Positions 24,419 through 33,393 are shown, counted from the stretch's first letter. The stretch: 64,000 nucleotides of DNA from Daejeonia sp002484105 (GCF_051175565.1 NZ_CP195105.1:558001-622000); one strand, 5' to 3'. Notes: generated by a model not told the origin, from the sequence alone. Numbers and translations: made by a program.

Positions 24419-26215
24419 ATGAAGAATATACGTAACTTTTGCATTATTGCACATATCGACCATGGAAAATCGACCCTTGCAGACCGGCTGCTGGAATATA
24501 CCCATACCGTTTCGCAGCGCGAGCTGCAGGCTCAGACACTGGATGATATGGACCTGGAAAAAGAAAGAGGTATCACCATCAAATCTCACGCTATACAGAT
24601 GGATTACGAGTATAACGGAGAAAAGTATGTTCTCAACCTGATTGATACACCCGGACACGTTGATTTTTCGTATGAAGTATCCCGGTCTATTGCTGCATGC
24701 GAAGGAGCCCTGCTCATTGTAGATGCTGCACAGAGTATTCAGGCACAGACCATCTCTAACCTCTACCTTGCTCTCGAAAATGATCTGGAAATCATTCCGG
24801 TTCTTAATAAAATAGACCTGCCTTCTGCCAATCCGGAAGAAGTGACAGACGAAATCGTCAACCTTCTGGGATGCGCTCCGGAGGAGGTGCTGCGTGTATC
24901 CGGGAAAACAGGTGAAGGCGTCCTGGAACTTCTGGAACAGATCGTGAAAAAAATCCCCGCTCCGCAGGGAGATTCCAAAGCTCCGCTGCAGGCACTGATC
25001 TTTGACTCCGTTTTTAATCCGTTCCGAGGTATTGAAGCTTATTTTAAAGTAGTGAACGGAAGCATCAGAAAAGGCCAGAAAGTAAAATTTATGGCGACCG
25101 GAAAAACTTATGATGCAGATGAAGTAGGGACATTAAAACTGAAACAGGTACCCAAAAATATTATTGATTGCGGAGATGTTGGCTATATTATTTCCGGAAT
25201 CAAAGACGCAAGGGAAGTGAAAGTAGGCGATACCATAACCTCGGTAGAAAATCCTGCCACTATAGCAATTGAAGGTTTTGAGGAAGTGAAACCAATGGTT
25301 TTTGCAGGGATTTATCCTGTAGAATCCGAAGACTTTGAAGAACTTCGTGTATCACTTGAAAAACTCAGACTGAATGATGCATCCCTGGTTTTCGAAGCAG
25401 AAAGTTCTGCAGCACTTGGCTTTGGCTTCCGCTGTGGTTTCCTCGGAATGCTCCATATGGAAATTGTGCAGGAAAGACTCGACCGTGAGTTTGATATGAA
25501 TGTCATCACCACCGTGCCGAACGTTTCATATCTTGGATACACCAAAAAAGATCCTGAGGTGGCGATCCTTATCAACAACCCATCCGAAATGATGGATCCG
25601 ACCACTATGGAACGGGTGGAAGAACCCTATATCAAAGCTTCCATCATCACAAAATCTGATTTTGTGGGAGCTGTGATGACACTTTGTATTGAAAAAAGAG
25701 GAGAAATTGTCAACCAAAGTTATCTGACATCAGAACGTGTGGAACTCGTTTTCAATATGCCGCTTTCGGAAGTGGTTTTTGATTTCTACGACCGTCTGAA
25801 ATCCATATCAAAAGGATACGCTTCGTTTGACTACCACCCGATTGGTTTCCGACCATCCAAGCTGGTGAAAATGGATATCCTGATCAACGGCGATATGGTA
25901 GATGCACTTTCGTCCCTGATCCATGTGGACAACGCCTATAGCATCGGAAAAAAAATGTGCGAAAAACTGCGCGAACTAATCCCGAGGCAGCAGTTTGACA
26001 TTGCTGTGCAGGCGGCACTGGGAACAAAAGTTATTGCCAGAGAAACCATTAAGGCTCTTCGTAAAGATGTTACTGCAAAATGTTATGGTGGCGATATCTC
26101 ACGCAAAAGGAAACTCCTCGAAAAACAAAAAGAAGGGAAAAAGAAAATGAAGCAAATCGGCCGCGTAGAAGTACCACAAAGCGCTTTCATGGCCGTTCTG
26201 AAACTCAATGACTGA
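24419..26215 (+). CDS. lepA: Elongation factor 4 (LepA), translational GTPase
   Basis: 598 residues, normal length. The GTPase domain shows G1 AHIDHGKSTLADRL, G2 region RGITIK, G3 DTPGHVDF and G4 NKIDLP. EF-G-like domains II, III and V follow, and the LepA-specific C-terminal domain ends with basic GDISRKRKLLEKQKEGKKKM. LepA binds the ribosome and helps remodel or assemble it under stress. It stands alone between the ECF operon and the tRNA cluster, with its own -7 box and a strong terminator. Confidence 0.97.
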   Translation: MKNIRNFCIIAHIDHGKSTLADRLLEYTHTVSQRELQAQTLDDMDLEKERGITIKSHAIQMDYEYNGEKYVLNLIDTPGHVDFSYEVSRSIAACEGALLIVDAAQSIQAQTISNLYLALENDLEIIPVLNKIDLPSANPEEVTDEIVNLLGCAPEEVLRVSGKTGEGVLELLEQIVKKIPAPQGDSKAPLQALIFDSVFNPFRGIEAYFKVVNGSIRKGQKVKFMATGKTYDADEVGTLKLKQVPKNIIDCGDVGYIISGIKDAREVKVGDTITSVENPATIAIEGFEEVKPMVFAGIYPVESEDFEELRVSLEKLRLNDASLVFEAESSAALGFGFRCGFLGMLHMEIVQERLDREFDMNVITTVPNVSYLGYTKKDPEVAILINNPSEMMDPTTMERVEEPYIKASIITKSDFVGAVMTLCIEKRGEIVNQSYLTSERVELVFNMPLSEVVFDFYDRLKSISKGYASFDYHPIGFRPSKLVKMDILINGDMVDALSSLIHVDNAYSIGKKMCEKLRELIPRQQFDIAVQAALGTKVIARETIKALRKDVTAKCYGGDISRKRKLLEKQKEGKKKMKQIGRVEVPQSAFMAVLKLND

Positions 26216-26229
26216 TTTTGTACGAATAT

Positions 26230-26266
26230 AAAAAGAGACTTTCTCCTAAAGAAAGTCTCTTTTTTT
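26230..26266. terminator. Bidirectional terminator between lepA and the tRNA-Val cluster
   Basis: A perfect stem AAAGAGACTTTC / GAAAGTCTCTTT with a short loop and a T run on each strand. It serves convergent transcripts: lepA from the left and the tRNA genes from the right. Confidence 0.85.
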
Positions 26267-26267
26267 G

Positions 26268-26342
26268 TGGGCAGTACAGGATTCGAACCAGTGACCTCTG
26301 CGATGTCAACGCAACGCTCTAAACCAACTGAGCTAACTGCCC
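26268..26342 (-). tRNA. tRNA-Val (anticodon GAC)
   Basis: 75 nt. Acceptor stem GGGCAGT / ACTGCCC, D-arm GCTC...GAGC, anticodon stem TTGCG / CGCAG with loop TTGACAT giving anticodon GAC, and T-arm TTCGAAT. The discriminator base is A and CCA is not encoded. It reads GUC and GUU codons. It is the last of three tRNA-Val genes in the cluster. Confidence 0.93.
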
Positions 26343-26402
26343 ATTATTCAAACCGTTATGCCGGTTTATAAATAAAAAATCCCAGAAAGATCTGAGATTT
26401 TG

Positions 26403-26477
26403 TGGGCGGTGAGGGATTCGAACCCCCGACCCTCTGGGTGTAAACCAGATGCTCTGAACCAACTGAGCTAACCGCCC
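26403..26477 (-). tRNA. tRNA-Val (anticodon TAC), copy 2
   Basis: 75 nt. Acceptor stem GGGCGGT / ACCGCCC, anticodon stem TCTGG / CCAGA with loop TTTACAC giving anticodon UAC, and T-arm GGGGG TTCGAAT CCCTC. The sequence is identical to the copy at 26509-26583. It reads GUA and GUG codons. Confidence 0.94.
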
Positions 26478-26508
26478 GATTGTTTTGAAAGTATTCGGGA
26501 ACTTTTTG

Positions 26509-26583
26509 TGGGCGGTGAGGGATTCGAACCCCCGACCCTCTGGGTGTAAACCAGATGCTCTGAACCAACTGAGCTAACCGCCC
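26509..26583 (-). tRNA. tRNA-Val (anticodon TAC), copy 1
   Basis: 75 nt, identical in sequence to the copy at 26403-26477 and separated from it by 31 bp. It is nearest to the promoter and therefore the first gene of the three-tRNA transcript. CCA is not encoded. Confidence 0.94.
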
Positions 26584-26604
26584 TCTCTTAATTTTAGAGT
26601 GGTG

Positions 26605-26635
26605 CAAATATACAATTTATTGGGGAACTGCCAAA
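26605..26635 (-). promoter_or_regulatory. Promoter of the tRNA-Val cluster
   Basis: A consensus Bacteroidota promoter on the minus strand: -33 TTTG (26635 to 26632), a 19-bp spacer and -7 TATATTTG (26612 to 26605). The first tRNA begins 22 bases downstream. The -33 element lies inside the last codons of folC, so the tRNA unit can be transcribed on its own. Confidence 0.85.
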
Positions 26636-27861
26636 TTTTTTTCCAAAAATTCTCCGACAACAAAGTTGCTCCCTCCCACGAAAATTATGTCCTCTTTTTT
26701 AAGATTTTGTTTTGCTGCAAGATAGCCATTTTGCACAGAAGAAAAGAGTTGAAAGTTTTTTCCTGAATTTATGAGAAGATCTTCGTATTCATGCGGATCG
26801 CGGCCACGTTCAATGGCTGGCTTTACAAAGTAATATTCGGCATTCCCCGGAAGGTTTGGGATCACGTCGCGGATGTCTTTATCCTGCACAAAACCAAGTA
26901 TCATATGTTTATGCTGTGGCATGCGTTCCAGCTGTGCGAAAACTTCATCCAACCCCGCTTTGTTGTGGGCAGTGTCACAAATGATATCCGGGTTTTGCGA
27001 AAACCTGTACCATCGGCCGATAAATCCGGTATTTTCCTGAACATGCAGCAACCCATTCCTGATATTTTCTTCAGACACAGCCCATCCTTTTCTCTGGAGA
27101 AGGTGAATTAATTCGGTTGCTACAGGGATGTTTTTTTGCTGATAATCTCCTTTCAGGTCTGTTTTATAATGCACCTTTATAAGGGTAGAGTCGATATACG
27201 GTGCGTTTTTCTGCAGCGCTTTTTCCCGAACAATCTGCTGTACCGAAGGGTGGCTGTCTCCACAGACAACAGGTACGTTTTCTTTGATGATTCCCGCCTT
27301 TTCCACCGCAATTTTTTCCACCGTATCACCGAGAATATTCATATGGTCGAGATCAATATTCGTAATGGCGCAAGCTTCAGGATGGATGATGTTTGTAGAA
27401 TCAAGGCGTCCACCCAGACCTACTTCAATAATGGCAATATCTACATTATTTTGGGCAAAATATTCAAAAGCCATCACGGTGGTATATTCAAAAAAAGAGG
27501 GTTGGATGTCGTGGGGAAGTTTTTTGAGCGTTAAAATAAAATCATAGATAAATTTACGGTCGCAGTTTTTTCCGTTGATTTTTATTCTTTCACCGAAATT
27601 AATCAGATGGGGAGAATTGTACAAACCAGTTTTGTATCCTGCCTCCTGAAGCACAGATGCCAGCATATTGGAGACGGATCCTTTGCCATTGGTGCCACCG
27701 ATATGGACGGTCTTGATCTTATTTTGCGGGTTGCCAAAAAAATCGCAGAGACGTGTGATATTGCCAAGCCCCGGTTTATAAGCTTTCTGCCCGTTGATCT
27801 GATAGTTGGGAGCTTGGACAAACAGCCAGTCGACAGCTTCCTGATATTGCTGATCGGTCAT
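26617..27861 (-). CDS. folC: Folylpolyglutamate synthase / dihydrofolate synthase
   Basis: About 414 residues, started at MTDQQYQEAVDWLF (27861), which matches the family N-terminus; an ATG three codons upstream is also possible. The ATP-binding motif HIGGTNGKGSVSNML and the Mur-ligase-like central domain (VGLGGRLDSTNII, ITNIDLDHMNILG) are clear, and CDTAHNKAGLDEV lies in the C-terminal domain. It adds glutamate to folates and forms dihydrofolate from dihydropteroate in the cytosol. It is the last gene of the exbB-exbD-tonB-folC run, 27 bp after the TonB gene. Confidence 0.93.
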   Translation of the reverse strand: MTDQQYQEAVDWLFVQAPNYQINGQKAYKPGLGNITRLCDFFGNPQNKIKTVHIGGTNGKGSVSNMLASVLQEAGYKTGLYNSPHLINFGERIKINGKNCDRKFIYDFILTLKKLPHDIQPSFFEYTTVMAFEYFAQNNVDIAIIEVGLGGRLDSTNIIHPEACAITNIDLDHMNILGDTVEKIAVEKAGIIKENVPVVCGDSHPSVQQIVREKALQKNAPYIDSTLIKVHYKTDLKGDYQQKNIPVATELIHLLQRKGWAVSEENIRNGLLHVQENTGFIGRWYRFSQNPDIICDTAHNKAGLDEVFAQLERMPQHKHMILGFVQDKDIRDVIPNLPGNAEYYFVKPAIERGRDPHEYEDLLINSGKNFQLFSSVQNGYLAAKQNLKKEDIIFVGGSNFVVGEFLEKNLAVPQ

Positions 27862-27888
27862 GATATGCAAAAGAGATTTTAAAGTATT

Positions 27889-28758
27889 TTAGAAAGTGAT
27901 TTTATAAGTCCCGGTCGAGGAAACGCTTGCCCGTTCAGCTTTCACATATTTTTTTACCCAGCTGATGGTAGTGGATACGGCACACGGATCATTAAGACCA
28001 CTGATTCTGCTGGCTTTTACGACATTTCCTGCTTTGTCGACAGTATAAGCAATGGTAATAGTGCCAGATGCTGTGCATTTATGAGAAGGCTGTGCGCCGC
28101 CGCGTCCCATTGTTCCAGGAATGAAGCCGGTCAGTCGCCGGTCGATACCGATTTTGCTGTCTCCGTTTCCCGCACCTCCCAGCGGATCTCCTGCGTTACC
28201 GAATTTTCCTCCATTACCCTGTGTGCCAGCGCTGGTTCCTTTTCCTTTCAGAAGGTTTCCGATGGCTGCTGTTCCTTTGCCGTCACCATTTCCGGTTTTT
28301 GCATTGGACGTTTTGGATGTAGAACCCGAAGTCTTTGTGGTTGAGGGAGATGATTTTCGGGTGTCGGGTTTTCTGTCATTTTTTGCAACGGTCATTTTAC
28401 TGTTATTTCCGCTGATGATTTTGTCTGGTACAGATTCTTTTTTCCTGGGTTGCTCTGTAGTGGGAATCGTTTCTTTTGAATCAGATTTGGTTTCGGAAAC
28501 GGTTTCTTCCTGGATGAAGGTGTTGCTTTCTGCTGCCAATGATCCTTCGCGAGGCGCCGGTTCGTCGGGGCCGTTACCTTCACGGTTGTCACCAAAATTA
28601 ACCAGCATGGTGGATACCGTTTCTTTTTCCCGTTCTATGGTTTTCTGTACCGAATAAAAGAAAACGAATAACAGGATTGCAGACCATACAATAGCTGTAA
28701 TTGCCGCACTTTTGATGCGGTCTCTGTTTTCTGCCTTTCTGTCTGCTGTATAGTTCAT
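27889..28758 (-). CDS. TonB-like energy transducer
   Basis: About 289 residues from ATG 28758 (MNYTADRKAENRDR), which leaves a four-base gap to exbD. An N-terminal transmembrane helix (about 17-36, AAITAIVWSAILLFVFFY) follows a short cytosolic start. A long periplasmic spacer rich in Ser, Thr, Lys, Gly and Pro leads to a C-terminal TonB-type domain of about 90 residues (GTITIAYTVDKAGNVVKAS). That domain contains two Cys, in HKCTASG and NDPCAV, that could pair. It couples the ExbBD proton motor to outer-membrane TonB-dependent transporters. Confidence 0.8.
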   Translation of the reverse strand: MNYTADRKAENRDRIKSAAITAIVWSAILLFVFFYSVQKTIEREKETVSTMLVNFGDNREGNGPDEPAPREGSLAAESNTFIQEETVSETKSDSKETIPTTEQPRKKESVPDKIISGNNSKMTVAKNDRKPDTRKSSPSTTKTSGSTSKTSNAKTGNGDGKGTAAIGNLLKGKGTSAGTQGNGGKFGNAGDPLGGAGNGDSKIGIDRRLTGFIPGTMGRGGAQPSHKCTASGTITIAYTVDKAGNVVKASRISGLNDPCAVSTTISWVKKYVKAERASVSSTGTYKITF

Positions 28759-28762
28759 TATT

Positions 28763-29161
28763 TTATTTCTGCTGGGTTGTTGCAATTGCAATATTGTATT
28801 TGTGTTTCTCGGCGATTTCCATTACAAAAACAACGTCCTTATGCAGGCAGTTTTCATCAGCACGGATGGTGAAAGACGGGTTGGTTCTGTCCTGCAGTTT
28901 CCTGACAATGGCATTTTCCAGACCGGAGGCCTGTACAGGCTGGTCGTCCAGAAAATATGAACCATCCGGTTTGATGCTCACAGAAACCGGATTGGGCATG
29001 CTGGCTGCTTCATTTTCGGTCTTGGGCAGTTTGACGTCTATAGAGCTCTGGTTGGCTACTGTCGAGGTGATCATAAAAAAGATCAGCAGCAGCAGGATAA
29101 CGTCAGTCATGGCAGCAAGGCTGAAATCCGGATTGGCTTTATTTCTCCTTTGGATTTTCAT
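28763..29161 (-). CDS. exbD: Biopolymer transport protein ExbD/TolR
   Basis: 132 residues with the normal ExbD layout: a short basic cytosolic start (MKIQRRNKANPDFSL), one transmembrane helix (MTDVILLLLIFFMITST) carrying the conserved Asp of the proton path, and a periplasmic ExbD domain (SVSIKPDGSYFLDDQPV). It forms the motor stator with ExbB. It sits between exbB (nine-base gap) and the TonB-like gene. Confidence 0.93.
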   Translation of the reverse strand: MKIQRRNKANPDFSLAAMTDVILLLLIFFMITSTVANQSSIDVKLPKTENEAASMPNPVSVSIKPDGSYFLDDQPVQASGLENAIVRKLQDRTNPSFTIRADENCLHKDVVFVMEIAEKHKYNIAIATTQQK

Positions 29162-29170
29162 GATGCTGAT

Positions 29171-29869
29171 TTATACGGGTTTGTTGATGATGTCGAGAAA
29201 CTCGTTGGAGACGTTCTGGAGTTTCATGACGAAGCGGTCAATCCTCGTCAGGAGAAGGTTGTAGAAGAAATTGGCCGGTATGGCAACGGCAAGCCCGGTG
29301 GCCGTCTGTCCCATTGCGGTATAGATGCCTTCGGAAAGTGTTTTGGGCGAAAAGGCACCTTCAGCATTCGAGAGATCAAAGAAGGCAAGGATCATCCCGA
29401 TGACGGTTCCCAGAAGCCCCAGCATCGGTGCAATACTTGGGACTGCAGCCAGCAGGTTTAGGTTTTTTTCCGAATTTCCGACTTCTACCTGAGCCTGGCT
29501 TTCCATGGCGCTCGAGATGTCTGCAACCGGGCGGCCGATTCTGGAAATTCCTCTTTCCAGCACGCGGGCTTCGGGTGTGTTGACGCGCAGGCAGTAGTCT
29601 GAGGCGGCTTCGATACGTCCTTCCTTCAGAAGATCTTCAATATTCCGGATGAAATTTGGATCTGGATCGGTTGCGACTCTCTTGATATAGAACCATCTTT
29701 CGAGGAAGAGATACAATGAGAATACGCCTAAAAGAAGCACGGTGATCATCACCACATTGGCAAAAAGATTGCCGTGAAACATTATTTTCCAGAACGAAAA
29801 CTCATGCGTCGTAGCAGTGGGTGCTGCGGCCTGCAGAAAAAGAAGACCGGGTAAATTGAGTAATGACAT
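29171..29869 (-). CDS. exbB: MotA/TolQ/ExbB proton channel protein
   Basis: 232 residues with three transmembrane helices. The first is near residue 40 (VVMITVLLLGVFSLYLFL). The conserved channel pair includes LLAAVPSIAPMLGLLGTVIGMI and GIYTAMGQTATGLAVAIPANF. It is the inner-membrane proton channel partner of ExbD, powering TonB. It is the first gene of the exbB-exbD-tonB-folC operon. The region upstream (29870-30005) contains no clear promoter box that I could identify. Confidence 0.93.
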   Translation of the reverse strand: MSLLNLPGLLFLQAAAPTATTHEFSFWKIMFHGNLFANVVMITVLLLGVFSLYLFLERWFYIKRVATDPDPNFIRNIEDLLKEGRIEAASDYCLRVNTPEARVLERGISRIGRPVADISSAMESQAQVEVGNSEKNLNLLAAVPSIAPMLGLLGTVIGMILAFFDLSNAEGAFSPKTLSEGIYTAMGQTATGLAVAIPANFFYNLLLTRIDRFVMKLQNVSNEFLDIINKPV

Positions 29870-30005
29870 TAATTTTTTGTTTATTGTTGTTTAATAACGT
29901 CGGAAACTTTCCAATATTTTTATCCGATGCAGGAAATATACCAACCTGCATTTCTGTTTCCGAAAAAGTCCGGGACATGTCCATCAGGACGAAGGGATGA
30001 GTGGT

Positions 30006-30467
30006 TTATTCGTCTTCAACCTCGATATCGTCCGGTTTGAAATTGCACTTCAGGCGGAAGACGACAGGCTCTGCTGTTCCGGTATAGAAATCGTCAATTT
30101 TTCCGCTCCAGAACAACTGAAGATCATGGTTTTCATCGCGGTCGAAAGACAATTCGTTATCGTAGATGAAGGCCTCATCATCGTCAAAAAGATTGACTTC
30201 GGTAAAGGTTTCGTCGTCATTGTCGTTGATGGTCAGTTTCTGCCCGTCAAGATCTGGCGAATCTATAGGAAAATCGAAAATATTCAGAGAAAGTTGCGGA
30301 AAATGGTATTTCAGAGAATCGTCATCCACATCATCCAGGGCATCGTCTGTAATGATCTCTACTTCCAGGAAGTGTTTTTTATTGCTGTACACCGGTTTGC
30401 AATAGGTACTTTTTATATTGTATTTTAAAGTTTCCTCCGGGTGATATATCTTTAAAATCCCTTTCAT
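30006..30467 (-). CDS. Acidic conserved hypothetical protein
   Basis: 153 residues, no signal peptide and no membrane helix, so probably cytosolic. It is extremely acidic, with Asp/Glu clusters such as DDALDDVDDDSLKYHFP and NDNDDETFTEVNLFDDDEAF, and few basic residues in the second half. I do not recognise the family. The predicted pattern is mostly beta strand (alternating hydrophobics, KNHFLEVEI-like segments). It has its own promoter-like box and stands between the Exb operon and the divergent DUF885 gene. Confidence 0.6.
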   Translation of the reverse strand: MKGILKIYHPEETLKYNIKSTYCKPVYSNKKHFLEVEIITDDALDDVDDDSLKYHFPQLSLNIFDFPIDSPDLDGQKLTINDNDDETFTEVNLFDDDEAFIYDNELSFDRDENHDLQLFWSGKIDDFYTGTAEPVVFRLKCNFKPDDIEVEDE

Positions 30468-30517
30468 TTTTTTGTCATCAGAAAAATAGTAAACACTTGA
30501 TTTTTAAAGTTTCAGAA

Positions 30518-30546
30518 CAAAGATATAAAATTGATTGAAAGTGAAA
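30518..30546 (-). promoter_or_regulatory. Candidate promoter of the acidic hypothetical gene
   Basis: The minus-strand -7 TATCTTTG (30525 to 30518) matches TAnnTTTG; TTTC (30546 to 30543) lies 17 bp upstream. The gene start is 50 bases downstream. Confidence 0.4.
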
Positions 30547-30643
30547 AATATTTTCTGTTTTTTTTGATCATTTCCGGACCTGTGCGTTTTGCAGCTTTTC
30601 TAATAATATTAAGTAAATTAGCGCTTTAAAAAAGTATTGATAT

Positions 30644-32437
30644 ATGTCACGGTTTTCACTTGCTCTGTTCTCTGCTATCGTTTTTCTGCTGATGTTCTCC
30701 TGCAAAAAGAAGGATATGCCGCTCACCCGGCAGACACCGAAAGATCTGGATACCATTGCCGCAAACTATTATGAAGAATACCTGAAACTGCATCCTCTGG
30801 AAGCAACATCGCAGGGAGACTCCCGTTATAATGACCAGTTGCCCATTGATATAGACAAAGATTTTATTGCCGGAGAAATAGCCTTCTATGCCAAAATTCT
30901 CGATCAGCTGAAAGGGGTAGACTACAAAAGCCTGAGCGACGACAGGAAAGTGATATACGATGTATTGGATGCAACACTGAAAGACCGTATCGAAAACAAG
31001 GCCTATCATTTTGAATATATACCTTTTACGCAGTTTTCCGGTTTGCCGCTCGATTTTCCTTTGCTGGGCAGCGGGCAGGGAAGTCAGCCCTTTAAAACCA
31101 CTGAAGATTACGACAACTGGCTGAAACGTGTCAACCAGTTCCCTGTGTGGATGGATGCGGCAATTGCCAACTTCAATGAAGGGATTCGCAACGAAACGGT
31201 ATTGCCAAAAAAGCTTGTCGTGAAGATGATCCCGCAGATGCAGGCAGAAGAAATCATCACGACCAATATGGACAAGAATATTTTCTATGGACCGGTGAAA
31301 AACTTCCCGTCCGGTTTCAGCCAGCAGACAAAAGATAAATATGCACATCTGTATCGCGAAGCCATTACGCAGAAAATTATTCCTGCTTATCAGAAAATGG
31401 GCAATTTTCTCGAAAATGAATATCTTCCAAAATCCAGAGAAACTGACGGTATCAACGCTCTTCCGAATGGTGCCAGTACCTATCAGTACCTGATCCGAAG
31501 CTGGACTACAACCGATATGACACCAGAAGAGATTCATAAAACCGGCCTCCAGGAAGTTGCCAGAATCAGGAAAGAGATGGAAGCCATAAAAGCTGAAGTA
31601 GGTTTCAGTGGGACACTTGAAGAGTTTCTGAATAATGTAAAAGAAGACCCCAAAGCCATGCCTTACAAAACTTCCGAACAGGTGCTGGGAGCTTTTCAGG
31701 GAATTCTTGCCAGAATCACACCCGGACTGAAAAAAATGTTTAATGTAACTCCGAAAACACCGTTTGAAATACGCAGGACCGAAAAGTTTCGGGAAGCTTC
31801 TGCCAGTGCAGAGTATATACAGGGAACTCCGGACGGCAAAAGACCGGGCATATTCTATATACCATTGCCGGATCCATCACATTTTAATGTAACCAGCGGT
31901 ATGGAGTCGCTTTTTCTTCATGAAGCCATTCCGGGGCATCATTATCAGATTTCGCTGCAGCAGGAAAATACAACGCTTCCAAAATTTATGCGTTTCGGAT
32001 GGTATGGAGCGTACGGAGAAGGATGGGCACATTACTGTGAGTTTCTCGGTCCGGAACTCGGGCTTTATAAAGATCCTTATCAGAAACTGGGTGCTTTGAG
32101 CGACCAGATGCTGCGTGCCGTACGTCTCGTTGTGGATACCGGAATCCATACCGGACAGATGACCCGTGATGAAGCAATCAAATATTTTATGAGCAATATC
32201 GCTTATGACGAATCTGCAGCAACAGCAGAAATTGAACGTTATATGGCAATCCCGGGACAGGCGCTGAGCTATAAAATCGGGCAAATGAAATTCTCCGGAC
32301 TTCGCGAAAAATATACCAAACAGCTTGGCAAAAAATTCAGTCTCTCTGCCTTTCATGATGAGTTGCTGAGTCAGGGATGTCTTCCGCTGAATGTTCTGGA
32401 CAGGAAAATGAAAATTTGGGCGGAAAAACAAAAATAA
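30644..32437 (+). CDS. DUF885 family lipoprotein, putative metallopeptidase
   Basis: 597 residues. The N-terminus MSRFSLALFSAIVFLLMFSCKKKD is a lipoprotein signal with the lipobox Cys at about residue 20, so the protein should be membrane-anchored outside the cytoplasm. The DUF885 family (PF05960) is related to M32/M3-type zinc peptidases. The motif HEAIPGHHYQ contains the likely zinc-binding histidines, and a downstream GEGWAHYCE supplies a likely glutamate ligand. The length is normal for the family. Its substrate is unknown. It is a single gene with a strong terminator. Confidence 0.85.
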   Translation: MSRFSLALFSAIVFLLMFSCKKKDMPLTRQTPKDLDTIAANYYEEYLKLHPLEATSQGDSRYNDQLPIDIDKDFIAGEIAFYAKILDQLKGVDYKSLSDDRKVIYDVLDATLKDRIENKAYHFEYIPFTQFSGLPLDFPLLGSGQGSQPFKTTEDYDNWLKRVNQFPVWMDAAIANFNEGIRNETVLPKKLVVKMIPQMQAEEIITTNMDKNIFYGPVKNFPSGFSQQTKDKYAHLYREAITQKIIPAYQKMGNFLENEYLPKSRETDGINALPNGASTYQYLIRSWTTTDMTPEEIHKTGLQEVARIRKEMEAIKAEVGFSGTLEEFLNNVKEDPKAMPYKTSEQVLGAFQGILARITPGLKKMFNVTPKTPFEIRRTEKFREASASAEYIQGTPDGKRPGIFYIPLPDPSHFNVTSGMESLFLHEAIPGHHYQISLQQENTTLPKFMRFGWYGAYGEGWAHYCEFLGPELGLYKDPYQKLGALSDQMLRAVRLVVDTGIHTGQMTRDEAIKYFMSNIAYDESAATAEIERYMAIPGQALSYKIGQMKFSGLREKYTKQLGKKFSLSAFHDELLSQGCLPLNVLDRKMKIWAEKQK

Positions 32438-32453
32438 AAACGATACATGTTAC

Positions 32454-32488
32454 AAAAAAAGCTGTCCGTAAAAAGAGACAGCTTTTTT
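32454..32488. terminator. Bidirectional terminator between DUF885 and cupin genes
   Basis: The inverted repeat AAAAGCTGTC / GACAGCTTTT with an A/G-rich loop and long A and T runs lies between two convergent stop codons. Confidence 0.85.
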
Positions 32489-32511
32489 GTTGAATTCATG
32501 GGGGAAGATTC

Positions 32512-33393
32512 CTATTTTGGGAGTCCTTTCTGCAATGCGCGGTTGGCACGTTTTATGGCAAGGGCTTCCTTCCAGTCCATGTACCTTTTTTTGTAGCGGG
32601 CCTTCATGAAGTTGTCAAAATTCCGCTGTACCGTCAGGTTCCAGAGAGAGTGTGCTTTCACTGCCCAGGATTTGTCCCATGCACGCTGCGACAGGGAGAA
32701 GCTCCCGTCCAGATATTTCATCCAGTGCCACCATCCGGTGGGCATAAACAATGTGTCGCCGTGTTCCAGAAAACATTCTATGCCTTCTACGCCATCCAGA
32801 GCCGGGAATTTACTGAAATCGGGATTCGAGATATCATAGTCTTCCAGCGAGTAGGTTGCATATGGAATCTGGTAAAGACGTTCTTTCCATTTGTAGTCAA
32901 AGAGAAGAATGTGTTTTCTTCCGTTGAAATGGGTGTGGAAGATATGCGCCATGTCAATGTCAAAATGCAGGAATGTGACAGAACCTTTACCTCCGAAAAA
33001 CATATTCGGGTATTTGTCCAGAAAACCGCCCATCAGCGCGTGTGGCGAAATGTAGTCGTCCAGAAGCTGAGGAGCAAATTTGATGGGATCAAAAAGGAAA
33101 ATCCGCAGATCGGTTGGTTCTCTTTCTATAAGGTCGATATAATCAGAAAATTGCATCTTGGCAGCCGAAGCGTTGATGGGCGCTGCAGGATCGGCTTTGG
33201 AAGAATCGTACAACGGAACTTCCACATCACCTACTACCTGCTTCATGTAATCCATGGTCCATTTGTGGTAGGCCGGCCATTTTCTTGCCATATTCCGGAT
33301 GACGACCGGGATACGGGGTTTCAGATATTTTTCTTCAAATTCTTCTTTGCTGATGTCGTCTACAACGTCGATTGGTTTTAGATGAAGTCCCAT
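32512..33393 (-). CDS. Cupin-8 / JmjC-like dioxygenase-family protein
   Basis: About 293 residues, started at MGLHLKPIDVVDD (33393) because an 18-base spacing to a perfect -7 box fits other genes here; the ten codons upstream would overlap that box. The cupin-8 (JmjC-like) core is visible: LHFDIDMAHIFHTHF with the metal-binding H-x-D, and HGDTLFMPTGWWHWMKYL with the distal His. Family members are 2-oxoglutarate/Fe(II) hydroxylases acting on proteins or small molecules. The substrate here is unknown. It is probably cytosolic and monocistronic. Confidence 0.82.
   Translation of the reverse strand: MGLHLKPIDVVDDISKEEFEEKYLKPRIPVVIRNMARKWPAYHKWTMDYMKQVVGDVEVPLYDSSKADPAAPINASAAKMQFSDYIDLIEREPTDLRIFLFDPIKFAPQLLDDYISPHALMGGFLDKYPNMFFGGKGSVTFLHFDIDMAHIFHTHFNGRKHILLFDYKWKERLYQIPYATYSLEDYDISNPDFSKFPALDGVEGIECFLEHGDTLFMPTGWWHWMKYLDGSFSLSQRAWDKSWAVKAHSLWNLTVQRNFDNFMKARYKKRYMDWKEALAIKRANRALQKGLPK

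Noticed and set aside
26356..26607. An 83-codon minus-strand reading frame
   Set aside because: It runs through two tRNA-Val genes and the spacer, and repeats itself because the tRNAs are identical; it is not a protein gene.
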